A stretch of 64,000 nucleotides of DNA from Clostridium_AD sp050717535 (GCF_050717535.1 NZ_JBOITM010000041.1:124001-188000); one strand, 5' to 3'. Shown: positions 8,158 to 16,853, numbered from the stretch's first letter. Notes: generated by a model not told the origin, from the letters alone. A program made the numbers and translations.

Positions 8158-8922
8158 ATGGAAAATGAAATTGAGATGAGAAAATTGGTTATTAAGACCT
8201 TTCATATTGAAAAAGTAGAATTTGGTAAAAAAACTTTTATTCAAAATAAGATATTGTATTTAAGAGAAGACCTTAAGATAGATTTAATGCAAGAATCTGA
8301 GAATATTATAAAAAATATTAATGTAACAATAGTAAATTCAAAACAACATGATTTTTTTGTGAATAGTATTATGGATTTTTCACCAATAGCAACAAAAGTT
8401 TTGGGCAAAATTGGTGATGGAATAACCCACACTCTTACGGGGGTATATGTTATGCTTACGGGTATAGATGAAATGGGAGTTCAGGTTGCTGAATTTGGAT
8501 CTTCAGAAGGCATTTTGTCACAGCAAGTAGTCTTTGGTCGTGCAGGTACTCCGGGTGTAAAGGATATTATAATTCATGTAGATGTAGTGTTAAAAGCTGC
8601 TATGGGCGCGATAAGGACAGGACCTATAGCAGCACATAAAGCTTGTGATAGATTGGTTCAAGAAATAAGAGAGAATTTAAAGAAAATCAATGGTAAGGAA
8701 TACAATGAGAAATATGAATATTTCGATAAGGTTAAACCTGGCAAAAGGAAAGTAGTTGTAATAAAACAGGTGGCTGGTCAAGGCGCAATGTATGATACGC
8801 AACTACTCGGAAAAGAACCAGGTGGCTTTGAAGGTGGTAGGTCTATCATAGATTTAGGTAATGTACCAATAATACTAAGTCCAAATGAATATAGAGATGG
8901 TGCTTTGAGAGCTATGCACTAA
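8158..8922 (+). CDS. prdD: PrdD, paralogue of the PrdA N-terminal-side reductase domain
   Basis: A 254-residue protein homologous to PrdA from about residue 260 up to the PrdA cleavage site (MRKLVIKTFHIEKVEFG; FGSSEGILSQQVVFGRAGTPG; VAGQGAMYD). It ends with DGALRAMH, level with PrdA DGGIHSLC, just before the pyruvoyl-forming cysteine. Role in the reductase complex is not established. The start is uncertain: a GTG at 8146 gives four more residues, and neither start has a good Shine-Dalgarno; 8158 ATG is preferred because it fits the family. Confidence 0.85.
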   Translation: MENEIEMRKLVIKTFHIEKVEFGKKTFIQNKILYLREDLKIDLMQESENIIKNINVTIVNSKQHDFFVNSIMDFSPIATKVLGKIGDGITHTLTGVYVMLTGIDEMGVQVAEFGSSEGILSQQVVFGRAGTPGVKDIIIHVDVVLKAAMGAIRTGPIAAHKACDRLVQEIRENLKKINGKEYNEKYEYFDKVKPGKRKVVVIKQVAGQGAMYDTQLLGKEPGGFEGGRSIIDLGNVPIILSPNEYRDGALRAMH

Positions 8923-8988
8923 TTATTACTTTCAGTGCGGTGTACCTTGGATATCGTTAAATATATAATCAAGGTAAGGAGGAATACA

Positions 8989-9462
8989 ATGGGAGTTGGT
9001 CCATCTACAAAGGAGACAACATTACATCATTTTAGAGATCCACTGCTAGACGTTATATCTAAGGATTCAGATATTGATTTGTTAGGTATAATAATTGTTG
9101 GGACTCCTCAATCAAGTGAAGATAAGTTATTTGTTGGAGAAAGAGCAGCAGCATGGACAGAGGCTATGAGAGCTGATGGAGTAATTATATCTGTAGACGG
9201 TTGGGGGAATAGCCATGTAGACTATGCTAATACTATCGAAGAAATTGGAAAGAGAGATATACCAGTAGTTGGTCTTAGTTTTGTGGGAACACAAGCTCGA
9301 TTTGTAGTTACCAACAAATATATGGATACAATTGTGGATTTCAACAAATCAATAGAGGGTATTGAAACAGAAGTAGTAGGAGAAAATACAGTTTGTGAAT
9401 TAGATGCAAAAAAAGCAGTGGCACTTTTAAAACTTAAAATGAATAGAAAGATGAGGGTATAA
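8989..9462 (+). CDS. prdE: PrdE, paralogue of the PrdA C-terminal part
   Basis: A 157-residue protein beginning MGVGPSTKETTLHHFRDPL, which aligns with PrdA CIGPASKECSRHYWREPL immediately after the processing cysteine. The rest (LLGIIIVGTPQSSEDKLFVGERAAA; GLSFVGTQARFVV) follows PrdA to its end. The processing cysteine itself is replaced, so no pyruvoyl group can form here. An upstream extension to 8935 is open but the AAGGAGG 6 bases before 8989 fixes the start. Together PrdD and PrdE equal one PrdA-like unit made as two chains. Confidence 0.88.
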   Translation: MGVGPSTKETTLHHFRDPLLDVISKDSDIDLLGIIIVGTPQSSEDKLFVGERAAAWTEAMRADGVIISVDGWGNSHVDYANTIEEIGKRDIPVVGLSFVGTQARFVVTNKYMDTIVDFNKSIEGIETEVVGENTVCELDAKKAVALLKLKMNRKMRV

Positions 9463-9465
9463 CTT

Positions 9466-10470
9466 ATGAAGGCAATGAGAATGATTAACGCAGTAGATTC
9501 ACATACTATGGGAGAACCGACAAGAATTATAACTGGTGGAGTGCCGGTAATCCCAGGAAATACTATGTCTGAAAAGAAAGAATACTTAGAAAATCATTTA
9601 GATTATTTGAGAACAGCAATTATGCTTGAACCGAGAGGCCATAATGATATGTTTGGGTCCATTATTACTGCACCAACAATGGAAGAAGCCGATTTAGGGA
9701 TTATATTTATGGATGGTGGCGGATATTTAAATATGTGCGGTCATGGATCAATCGGAGCTGCAACAGTAGTAGTAGAAACTGGTATGATTCCTATGGTAGA
9801 ACCTTACACATACTTAACACTTGAAGCGCCAGCAGGACTAGTTAAAGCAAAAGTAAAAGTAGAAAATAAAAAGGTGAAAGAAGTTTCTATTGCCAATGTA
9901 TCTTCTTTTCTTTATAAGGAAAATGTACAATTAGACGTTCCACAGTTAGGGAAAATTACTTTTGATATCTCTTTTGGAGGAAGTTTCTTTGCACTTGTTA
10001 AATGTACTGAATTAAACATTGATATTTGCCCAGAAAATGCAAATAAACTATCCAAAGCAGGTATGAAAATTTTACACGCAATTAATGAATCCATTCATGT
10101 GGAGCATCCATTGCTTCCACATATAAATACTGTAGATTTGGTTGAAATATATGGTCCTGCTAAAAGCCCAAAGGCCACACTTCAAAATGTAGTAGTGTTT
10201 GGGGATGGACAAATAGATAGATCTCCTTGTGGAACAGGAACCAGCGCTAAACTTGCATATTTATATGCAAAGGGATACTTGAAGCAAAATGAGGAATTTA
10301 TTTATGAAAGCATTATTGGAACTATGTTTAAAGGAAAAGTACTTTCAGAAGTGCAAGTGGGACAATTCAAAGGCATTGTTCCAGAAATAACAGGCAGTGC
10401 TTATATTACTGGATTTAATCAATTTGTTATAGATGAAGAAGATCCTTTGAAATATGGATTCAAGCTATAG
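9466..10470 (+). CDS. prdF: Proline racemase
   Basis: Interconverts L- and D-proline, supplying D-proline to the reductase; cofactor independent. The 334 residues contain both catalytic cysteines, C91 in MCGHGSIG and C255 in DRSPCGTGTSAK, at the spacing of authentic proline racemase; 4-hydroxyproline epimerases and threonine dehydratase-like relatives differ around these sites. Last gene of the prd operon, 3 bp after prdE and followed by a terminator at 10568. Length is normal for the family. Confidence 0.95.
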   Translation: MKAMRMINAVDSHTMGEPTRIITGGVPVIPGNTMSEKKEYLENHLDYLRTAIMLEPRGHNDMFGSIITAPTMEEADLGIIFMDGGGYLNMCGHGSIGAATVVVETGMIPMVEPYTYLTLEAPAGLVKAKVKVENKKVKEVSIANVSSFLYKENVQLDVPQLGKITFDISFGGSFFALVKCTELNIDICPENANKLSKAGMKILHAINESIHVEHPLLPHINTVDLVEIYGPAKSPKATLQNVVVFGDGQIDRSPCGTGTSAKLAYLYAKGYLKQNEEFIYESIIGTMFKGKVLSEVQVGQFKGIVPEITGSAYITGFNQFVIDEEDPLKYGFKL

Positions 10471-10567
10471 ACAGTAGGCAATATTATTGGAGCAGGATTT
10501 GTTGCTAAACTTAATGTAAAGAAAATTCAATTGGACGATGTTTTTTGTAATTATAGTTGAATTAAGG
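10471..10567 (+). other. Short unassigned segment after prdF
   Basis: About 29 codons starting near 10474 read openly (VGNIIGAGFVAKLNVKKIQLDD) to a TGA at 10558-10560 without a start codon or ribosome site. It may be a remnant of a lost gene; I do not recognise it. Confidence 0.3.
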
Positions 10568-10606
10568 AGATGATTTCTGTATTTTAAACGGAAATCATCT
10601 TCTTTT
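10568..10606 (+). terminator. Terminator of the prd operon
   Basis: AGATGATTTC (10568-10577) pairs with GAAATCATCT (10591-10600), extended inward by three pairs, and is followed by TCTTTT. Confidence 0.85.
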
Positions 10607-10780
10607 AATTGATATATATGTTTCAATAAATGCGTTTGAACCTAGGCATCCAAATTCTTCTGCATTAAAGCCTAAGAAAAGAATGCTTCTATTGGGTTTG
10701 CCAAGAGAAGTTAAATATCTATTCATCCTAAGCATGAAAGATAGACCAGATGTATTTAATATTTTGGTAGACATTTGTCG
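10595..10780 (-). pseudogene. Remnant of an M28-family aminopeptidase
   Basis: Minus-strand codons read NTSGLSFMLRMNRYLTSLG then KPNRSILFLGFNAEEFGCLG and SNAFIE before a TGA. This is the metal-binding core of M28 peptidases, including the Glu-Glu pair in NAEEFG, but only about 55 residues survive and the Asp of the upstream DN(A/T)SG motif reads as LNTSG. There is no start context, the rest of a 300-500 residue enzyme is missing, and the 3' end overlaps the prd terminator. It is a decayed gene. Confidence 0.75.
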
Positions 10781-11070
10781 GATTGAATCTATATAGGGTA
10801 TAATATATATGTGAACTGTAGAAAAAAAATAAAAGACAAAGTGACAGAAAAATAAGAGCATATTAACTTTTTCATATATTTCTCCTAAAAATACATATCT
10901 TTTATATAGATATGAGTATTGAACTTGGGGTATGATTAATTATGTTAATTTTGTGGCTTAAATTAAAATCATAAATTATGAGAGGAGGATTGGCTATTTA
11001 GGCACTTTTAAATAATTGTTTATTAAAGAGTTATTTATTTTAGTGTGATTTAAACGGATAGCTGAGAAAT
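10781..11070 (+). other. Leader region before tex with a possible promoter
   Basis: TTGTCG (10775-10780), 18 bp, TATAAT (10799-10804) could drive tex rightwards with a leader of about 260 nt. The leader contains an isolated GAGAGGAGG at 10979-10987 followed by a very short reading frame. No other structure is recognised. Confidence 0.4.
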
Positions 11071-13233
11071 ATGGAAAATATAGAAGGTAGATTAATTAGT
11101 GAATTTAAAATAACTAGGGAACAGGCTGAAAATGTAATTCAACTATTAAATGAAGGGAATACGGTTCCTTTTATTGCTAGATATAGAAAAGAGAGGACTG
11201 GAGGACTTGACGATATAGTCCTAAGAAATTTCACAGAGAGACTTATATATCTTAGAAATTTGGAAGAAAGAAAAACAGATGTAATACGTCTTATTGGGGA
11301 ACAAGAAAAGCTAACGGAAGAAATTGAAGGATCAATAAATAAATGTGAAACACTAACAGAAATAGAGGATATTTACAGACCCTTTAAACCTAAGAAAAGG
11401 ACTAGAGCTATTATTGCCATAGAAAAAGGGTTAAAGCCCCTTGCTGAAATTATTTTTAGCGGTGAGTTTAAAGGGGAAATAAATGAGTATGCGCAGGAAT
11501 TCATAAGTGAAGAAAAAGAAGTGAATACTTTCGAGGATGCGCTTGCCGGTGCTGGAGATATTATAAGTGAAATGATTTCAGATGAAGCTGACTTCCGAAA
11601 ATGGATTAGGGCACTGGTTCATAATCAAGGCATTGTAGAGACTAAGGGCAGTTCAGATGAAACTACACCATTTGAAATGTATTATGAGTATAAAGAGGGA
11701 GTTAAATCTATTCCACCTCACAGAATTCTTGCTATAAATAGAGGGGAAAGTAGCAAGATACTCTCCGTAAAGATTAAAGCTGATAATGATAAAATTACTG
11801 ATTACTTAAGAACTAAATGTTTAAAAGGTAATAATGAAACTGACAAGTATATAGAACTTAGTATAGTTGATTCTGTAAAAAGACTTATATTTCCTTCAAT
11901 TGAAAGAGAAATAAGGTCAGAGCTCACAGAAAAAGGTGAAATAGGAGCTATTGAAATCTTTAAAGCTAATTTAAAGGCGCTCTTAATGCAGTCACCTATA
12001 AAAGGTAAGGTAGTACTTGGATTTGACCCAGGGTTTAGAACCGGGTGTAAAATAGCAGTGCTAGACGATACAGGCAAGGTTTTGGATATAGCTACAGTAT
12101 ATGCCACTGCGGGAAGTAAAGATGGCGTCCAAAAATCTATAGGGATTATTAAAGATTTAGTAAAGAAACACAATGTAGAAGTGATATCCTTAGGAAATGG
12201 AACCGCTAGTCGAGAGTCTGAAGAAATTTTAGCTCAAATAATTAAAGAACTTAAAGAGGAATGCTCAAAAGATTTGTATTATGTTATTGTTTCAGAAGCT
12301 GGTGCATCAGTATACTCTGCGTCAGAGCTTGCTTCTAAAGAATATCCAGACATAGATGTATCTATTAGAGGAGCTATTTCCATAGGACGTAGACTACAAG
12401 ACCCACTGGTGGAGCTTGTAAAAATAGATCCTAAGGCTATTGGAGTAGGCCAATACCAACATGATGTAGCGCCTAAGAAACTTGATGAATCCTTAAAAGG
12501 AGTAGTGGAAGACTGCGTTAATGCTGTTGGGGTAGATCTTAATATTGCAACTCCATCACTGTTATCTTATATATCAGGGATAAATTCTGCTATAGCTACA
12601 AATATCGTAGCTTATAGAGAAGAAAATGGTAAATTCGTAGCTAGAAAAGAATTATTAAAAGTAAAAAGATTAGGTGCAAAGGCATATGAGCAATGTGCTG
12701 GATTTTTAAGAGTAATGGACAGTAAAGATTTTTTAGATAATACCTCAGTTCATCCAGAGTCATATGTTGCAACAAAAAAAATGTTGGGTTTCTTAAAGTA
12801 TTCAAAAGAAGAACTTAAAGCTTTAAATTTTAAAGATTTAGATCAGAGAGTAGAGAGTATTAGTCTTAATGAATTAGCTAAAGATTTAGAAATAGGTGTT
12901 CCAACTCTTAGAGATATTATTAAAGAAATTAAAAAACCGGGAAGAGATCCAAGAGAAGAATTGCCTAAACCATTATTAAAAACAGGCATAGTCCAAATGT
13001 CTCATCTTAAACCAGGAATGAAACTTATGGGCACAGTAAGAAACGTATCTGACTTTGGGGCCTTTGTTGATATTGGAGTTCATCAGGATGGGTTAGTACA
13101 TATAAGCCAGCTATCAGATAAATTTGTAAAACATCCATTAGATGTAGTTACAGTTGGAGATATAGTTGAAGTTAGTGTGCTAGAAGTTGATGAAAAAAGA
13201 AAAAGGATATCATTGACAATGAAAAATATATAA
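11071..13233 (+). CDS. tex: Tex family RNA-binding transcription accessory protein
   Basis: Cytoplasmic nucleic-acid-binding protein linked to transcription and RNA handling. The 720 residues show the full Tex layout: N-terminal helical domain opening with FKITREQAENVIQLL and NTVPFIARYRKERTGGLDD, a YqgF/RNase H-like domain around GFDPGFRTGCKIAVLD (about residue 318), helix-hairpin-helix segments (about 490-560), and a C-terminal S1 domain (about 645-716, GTVRNVSDFGAFVDIGVHQDG). Length is usual for Tex. The Shine-Dalgarno is weak (GCTGAG), but the MENIEGRL start fits the family. Monocistronic; the next transcript begins with the ribU promoter. Confidence 0.95.
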   Translation: MENIEGRLISEFKITREQAENVIQLLNEGNTVPFIARYRKERTGGLDDIVLRNFTERLIYLRNLEERKTDVIRLIGEQEKLTEEIEGSINKCETLTEIEDIYRPFKPKKRTRAIIAIEKGLKPLAEIIFSGEFKGEINEYAQEFISEEKEVNTFEDALAGAGDIISEMISDEADFRKWIRALVHNQGIVETKGSSDETTPFEMYYEYKEGVKSIPPHRILAINRGESSKILSVKIKADNDKITDYLRTKCLKGNNETDKYIELSIVDSVKRLIFPSIEREIRSELTEKGEIGAIEIFKANLKALLMQSPIKGKVVLGFDPGFRTGCKIAVLDDTGKVLDIATVYATAGSKDGVQKSIGIIKDLVKKHNVEVISLGNGTASRESEEILAQIIKELKEECSKDLYYVIVSEAGASVYSASELASKEYPDIDVSIRGAISIGRRLQDPLVELVKIDPKAIGVGQYQHDVAPKKLDESLKGVVEDCVNAVGVDLNIATPSLLSYISGINSAIATNIVAYREENGKFVARKELLKVKRLGAKAYEQCAGFLRVMDSKDFLDNTSVHPESYVATKKMLGFLKYSKEELKALNFKDLDQRVESISLNELAKDLEIGVPTLRDIIKEIKKPGRDPREELPKPLLKTGIVQMSHLKPGMKLMGTVRNVSDFGAFVDIGVHQDGLVHISQLSDKFVKHPLDVVTVGDIVEVSVLEVDEKRKRISLTMKNI

Positions 13234-13241
13234 TTTAGATA

Positions 13242-13270
13242 TTGCTTTTTATGCAAAATGTATATATAAT
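13242..13270 (+). promoter_or_regulatory. Promoter of the FMN riboswitch-ribU transcript
   Basis: TTGCTT (13242-13247), 17-bp spacer, TATAAT (13265-13270), 9 bp after the tex stop. Confidence 0.75.
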
Positions 13271-13294
13271 TAAGTTATAAAATAAAACTTGATA

Positions 13295-13400
13295 ATCTTC
13301 AGGGCGGGGCGAATTTCCCCACCGGCGGTAAAGCCCGCGAGCCGAAAGGCAGATTCGGTTTAATTCCGAAGCCGACAGTAAAGTCTGGATAAAAGAAGAT
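13295..13400 (+). promoter_or_regulatory. FMN riboswitch (RFN element)
   Basis: Contains the conserved RFN core AGGGCGGGGCGAA at 13301, ACCGGCGGTAAAGCCCGCGA at 13321 and the GCCGACAGTAAAGTCTGGAT segment at 13371. Helix P1 is ATCTTC (13295-13300) with GAAGAT (13395-13400). It precedes a terminator and ribU, so FMN should shut off riboflavin uptake. Confidence 0.97.
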
Positions 13401-13417
13401 GTGATATATGTGAATTC

Positions 13418-13449
13418 GCCCTGACATAGTTATATGTCAGGGCTTTTAT
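13418..13449 (+). terminator. FMN riboswitch expression-platform terminator
   Basis: GCCCTGACATA (13418-13428) pairs with TATGTCAGGGC (13433-13443), followed by TTTTATT. The 5' arm can alternatively pair with TCAGGGC at the 5' edge of the riboswitch (13299-13305), a likely antiterminator switch. Confidence 0.93.
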
Positions 13450-13492
13450 TATATCCATCCCTAGAAGACATATTCAATTAGGGGGTATAAAA

Positions 13493-14131
13493 ATGAGAGA
13501 CGAAAAACTTATTAAACTTATTAAAATTTCGCTTTTATCTGTTTTGGCTTTTCTTTTAATGTACATTGAATTACCTATACCTATATTTCCGGAATTCTTA
13601 AAAATTGATATCAGTGACTTGCCAGCACTACTCGGAGCATTTGCATTAGGCCCAGTAGCTGGAGTAATCATTGAACTTTTTAAGAATATACTACATGGAA
13701 TGCTAGCAACAAAAACTGCATTTGTAGGAGAACTAGCAAATTTTCTAGTAGGTTCCATCTTAGTATTGGTATCTGGATATATATATAAGGCTCGAAAAAG
13801 TAAAGGTGGTGCTATTGCTGGACTTCTAACAGGAGTGGTTTGTATGTCACTTTTTGCAGCCGTATTAAATTATTTTGTTATATTACCTTTATATGAGACT
13901 GTATTAGGATTCAAAACAAGTATGGTAGTAGGAGCAGGAGCAATTATAAATCCTAATATTGTGGATTTAAATTCTTTTGTTATATGGATGATTATTCCTT
14001 TCAATTTATTTAAAGGAGTAATTATATCAGCAATGACGTTAGCCTTATATAAGAGTGTTTCACCTATACTTCACAAAGAGCATATAGAGCAAAAATACAA
14101 AGATAGTCAAAGAATTATTGATGGAAAATAA
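13493..14131 (+). CDS. ribU: Riboflavin ECF transporter substrate-binding subunit RibU
   Basis: Membrane S-component that binds riboflavin and works with the shared ECF energising module (ecfA1A2T, not in this window). The 212 residues form about six hydrophobic helices; the first starts near residue 8 (IKISLLSVLAFLLMYIELP), followed by the characteristic PIFPEFLKIDISDLPALLG segment and GPVAGVIIELFKNILH. The FMN riboswitch directly upstream makes riboflavin the substrate with little doubt. Shine-Dalgarno TAGGGGG precedes the ATG. Ends at a bidirectional terminator shared with rimI. Confidence 0.95.
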   Translation: MRDEKLIKLIKISLLSVLAFLLMYIELPIPIFPEFLKIDISDLPALLGAFALGPVAGVIIELFKNILHGMLATKTAFVGELANFLVGSILVLVSGYIYKARKSKGGAIAGLLTGVVCMSLFAAVLNYFVILPLYETVLGFKTSMVVGAGAIINPNIVDLNSFVIWMIIPFNLFKGVIISAMTLALYKSVSPILHKEHIEQKYKDSQRIIDGK

Positions 14132-14133
14132 AA

Positions 14134-14193
14134 AAACTAGCATTTAAATAAACGGGTGCCTATTTTATAGGTACCCGTTTATTTACTAGTTTT
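14134..14193. terminator. Bidirectional terminator between ribU and rimI
   Basis: A long hairpin with outer arms AAACTAG/CTAGTTT and inner arms AAATAAACGGGTGCCTAT/ATAGGTACCCGTTTATTT, flanked by an A-run on the left and TTTTC on the right. It serves the two converging genes. Confidence 0.9.
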
Positions 14194-14204
14194 CTTAAAA
14201 TATG

Positions 14205-14654
14205 TTATAGGTTTCGATTCCACATAATTACTGCATCTTCACCGTTATCTTCATAATAATGGCATCTAATGCCCTCCGTTTCAAAACCATATTTTTCATA
14301 TAGGTTTATAGCAAGAAAATTTGATTTTCTAACTTCTAAGGTTATTGAGGAAACCTTCTGTTTTCTGCATATTCTAAATAAAGCTTCTACAATCATGTCT
14401 CCACCACCATGTCCACGAGCCTCTGGGTGAATAGCAACATTAGTAATATGGGCCTCATCTATGATTACCCACATTCCACCGTAACCTACTATAGAATTAC
14501 GCTTTTTTAAAACAACATATTTAGCAAATTTATTATCTAACTCACTTTGTAGGGATTCTAAACTCCAAGAAATAGGAAAGCTTAGCTGGCTAATGTTGAG
14601 TATAGATTTAATAGATGAGCTATCCATTGGGGAAATTTTAAAATCACTATTCAT
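14205..14654 (-). CDS. rimI: Ribosomal protein S18-alanine N-acetyltransferase
   Basis: GNAT-family enzyme that acetylates the N-terminal alanine of ribosomal protein S18 using acetyl-CoA. The 149 residues contain the GNAT core ITNVAIHPEARGHGGGDMIVEAL and the SITLEVRKSNFLAINLYEKYGF segment typical of RimI. It overlaps tsaB by 8 bp, and tsaE-tsaB-rimI is a common conserved operon, which supports RimI over a generic acetyltransferase. Confidence 0.9.
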   Translation of the reverse strand: MNSDFKISPMDSSSIKSILNISQLSFPISWSLESLQSELDNKFAKYVVLKKRNSIVGYGGMWVIIDEAHITNVAIHPEARGHGGGDMIVEALFRICRKQKVSSITLEVRKSNFLAINLYEKYGFETEGIRCHYYEDNGEDAVIMWNRNL

Positions 14655-15360
14655 TTTTCTTTTGCCTCATTTTCTCCTCGTATTCTCTTTCGGCTTGTGG
14701 TTTCCTAAGGTAAATAGGCACTGACGCATATATATCATCAAAAATATCCTTGGATAAAAGTTTAAGTCCCAATTCTCCAAGAGAAGAGGCTTTAGCTAAA
14801 TTCAAATGGGCTGGAGCAAAGCTAGCCTTAGGTAAATGTGTTATAATTTTTTCTTTGAACTTTGGAACTCCATCTCCTACAAATGAAGTGGAACAATTTT
14901 TTTCTTTGAGAAGGTTTATTAATTCATCTATAGAAATATTCATATATTCACTTGTACGGATTAATTCCTGATTATCAAAAGTATATAAGGCAGTATAAAC
15001 ATTGTTCCTTAGCGCATCTAATATGGGGCAGATAATTCCATCCGTATATGCTAAGTTATTTGCTAAGGCATCTAAGGTAGATACTGTTACAAATGGCTTA
15101 TTTGTGCCTTGGCTAAGCCCTTTGATGGTAGCAAGACCTATTCTAAGGCCAGTAAAGGAACCCGGCCCCTTAGAGCCTACAAAGGCATCAATATCTCTTA
15201 TGCACATTCCTGTGTTATTAAATAATTCATCAATTATTGGCATAAGAATTAAAGAATGCTGTTTTTTATAGTTAAATGTTATTTCGCCAAGCACATTGTC
15301 ATCCTCAAGGATCGCACATGTTGCGGCAGCTGTAGCAGAATCTATACTCAAAATCTTCAT
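14647..15360 (-). CDS. tsaB: tRNA threonylcarbamoyladenosine biosynthesis protein TsaB
   Basis: Inactive ASKHA-fold partner of TsaD needed for t6A37 formation on ANN-decoding tRNAs. The 237 residues open MKILSIDSATAAATCAIL and carry SKGPGSFTGLRIGLATIKGL, the TsaB signature. The 4-bp overlap with tsaE and the 8-bp overlap with rimI indicate a coupled operon. The catalytic partner tsaD lies far away at 48410-49432. Confidence 0.95.
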   Translation of the reverse strand: MKILSIDSATAAATCAILEDDNVLGEITFNYKKQHSLILMPIIDELFNNTGMCIRDIDAFVGSKGPGSFTGLRIGLATIKGLSQGTNKPFVTVSTLDALANNLAYTDGIICPILDALRNNVYTALYTFDNQELIRTSEYMNISIDELINLLKEKNCSTSFVGDGVPKFKEKIITHLPKASFAPAHLNLAKASSLGELGLKLLSKDIFDDIYASVPIYLRKPQAEREYEEKMRQKKNE

Positions 15361-15824
15361 ATTTTTATCTCCTTTATATAATCGTATCTTTTATCAGAAT
15401 ATTTAAGACTAATTCTTCTGTAATTATCCCCAAATTCAGGAAGTTTTTCTATGGTGATGGTTAAATTATTTGGGGGAATCAATTCCTCAATATAATTAGC
15501 CCATTCAATAATACTAACGGCATCACTAAATATATATTCATCAAAGCCTATAGCTTCTATTTCGTCAGGATCATTTACCCTGTATACATCAAAATGATAT
15601 AATTTTAAACGACCGGTATATTCATTTACAATTGTAAATGTAGGGCTTGTTACATGGTCTTTAATATCTAAGCCTTTTGCAATTCCTTTTGTTAAATGAG
15701 TTTTGCCAGTACCTAAATCACCAATTAAGCAGATTATGTCACCTGAATTTACAAGCGCGCCCATTTGCTCTCCTATTCTATAAGTCTCCTCTACTGTAGT
15801 TACTACAAATTCCATAAGTTTCAC
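15357..15824 (-). CDS. tsaE: tRNA threonylcarbamoyladenosine biosynthesis ATPase TsaE
   Basis: ATPase that drives the TsaB-TsaD-TsaE complex in t6A synthesis. The 155 residues show P-loop CLIGDLGTGKTHLTKGIAKGL (about 32-52) and the VTSPTFTIVNEYTG and YHFDVYR segments typical of the family. First gene of tsaE-tsaB-rimI, transcribed leftwards from the intergenic region shared with the CBS/ACT gene. Confidence 0.95.
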   Translation of the reverse strand: MKLMEFVVTTVEETYRIGEQMGALVNSGDIICLIGDLGTGKTHLTKGIAKGLDIKDHVTSPTFTIVNEYTGRLKLYHFDVYRVNDPDEIEAIGFDEYIFSDAVSIIEWANYIEELIPPNNLTITIEKLPEFGDNYRRISLKYSDKRYDYIKEIKI

Positions 15825-15998
15825 CTCACTAAATATTTTATCCTAAAAAATAAAAAAAGAAAAGGTAATCTAGAATATTACCTATAATATATAGATTTAT
15901 TTTTACTAAATATATTTTTAAAATTAAAAACAATTGTTTATACTTAAATTCTAAAATAATGTATAATAGTTTATATACCTATTAAGGAGGAGAAAATA

Positions 15999-16619
15999 AT
16001 GTTTGTTAATAATTTGATGCTATTAAAAGAAAAGTTAACTACGGTAACACCAAAGGTGACTATAGGTAAAGCTTTAGAAATTATGGAAAAAAATAATTTT
16101 TTATCAATACCAGTGGCAGACGGCAATAAATTTATTGGAGCCATCTCAAAAGAACGGATTTATACTTATTATTATGAAAATTGCCTTGATAAGAAATGCT
16201 TGCTATCAGACTTTGTAGTTGAAAATGTAATGAGGACTGATGTGCCAGTTATTAATCCCATGCAACAAGCAGAAGAAGCAGCACATTTTTTAGAGACAAA
16301 AAGTGTTTCCTTCGTTGCCGTAGTGGATAACAATGGAAATTTTAAAGGCATAGTTACACATCATGCTATATTTCATCAATTTACTGAATTGTTTGGGCTT
16401 GATAAAGGAAGACGATTAAGTGTCATAGCTTATGATATACAAGGTCAGATTTCTAAGCTTTCAAAAATTATAACTGAAAACAAAGGTGATATAATTAGCT
16501 TTGTAGTTATTGATCCAAAAAGCCTTACTGAGGTAAAAGAAATTGTTGTGAGACTTGAGACTGATAATTTTGATGACATCGTCGCAAAAGTAAAGACTGC
16601 AGGCTTTAAAGTGCAATAA
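15999..16619 (+). CDS. CBS-pair and ACT-like domain protein
   Basis: A 206-residue cytoplasmic sensor-type protein with two CBS domains (about 8-60 and 75-130, the second after VMRTDVPVINPMQQAEEAA) and a C-terminal ACT-like domain (about 138-206, RRLSVIAYDIQGQISKLSKIITENKGDI). No catalytic or DNA-binding domain is seen. CBS pairs usually bind adenosine nucleotides and ACT domains amino acids or serve as dimer modules; the ligand cannot be read from the sequence. Strong Shine-Dalgarno AAGGAGG. TATAAT at 15962-15967 with a TG extension is a likely -10. Confidence 0.85.
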   Translation: MFVNNLMLLKEKLTTVTPKVTIGKALEIMEKNNFLSIPVADGNKFIGAISKERIYTYYYENCLDKKCLLSDFVVENVMRTDVPVINPMQQAEEAAHFLETKSVSFVAVVDNNGNFKGIVTHHAIFHQFTELFGLDKGRRLSVIAYDIQGQISKLSKIITENKGDIISFVVIDPKSLTEVKEIVVRLETDNFDDIVAKVKTAGFKVQ

Positions 16620-16709
16620 GCTACAAAAAATAAGAAAAATGTTAAGAGGCGCGGGGTGTACATTAGATAATTAATCTGTGTTTCTTAATAAGTTGAAAAT
16701 ATAAAAGAC

Positions 16710-16738
16710 TTGCATTTTTAAAAAATACATGTTATGAT
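16710..16738 (+). promoter_or_regulatory. Promoter of the tRNA-Trp pair
   Basis: TTGCAT (16710-16715), 17-bp spacer, TATGAT (16733-16738), 13 bp before the first tRNA. Confidence 0.75.
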
Positions 16739-16751
16739 TTGAATGTATTTT

Positions 16752-16827
16752 AGGGGTATAGCTCAGTTGGTGGAGTAGCGGTCTCCAAAACCGTTGGCCG
16801 TAGGTTCGAGTCCTACTACCCCTGCCA
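16752..16827 (+). tRNA. tRNA-Trp (CCA), copy 1
   Basis: A 76-nt cloverleaf: acceptor AGGGGTA/TACCCCT, discriminator G, encoded CCA at 16825-16827, anticodon stem GCGGT/ACCGT around loop CTCCAAA with anticodon CCA at 16785-16787, T-arm TAGG-TTCGAGT-CCTA. Confidence 0.97.
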
Positions 16828-16853
16828 TTTACTAAAAATTTTATATGCAATAA

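Noticed and set aside
9466..10470. 4-hydroxyproline epimerase or trans-3-hydroxyproline dehydratase
   Set aside because: Both catalytic cysteines are present and the gene ends a proline reductase operon, so proline racemase is the better call.
11802..12173. 123-codon minus-strand frame over tex
   Set aside because: Antisense to tex with no family resemblance or start context.
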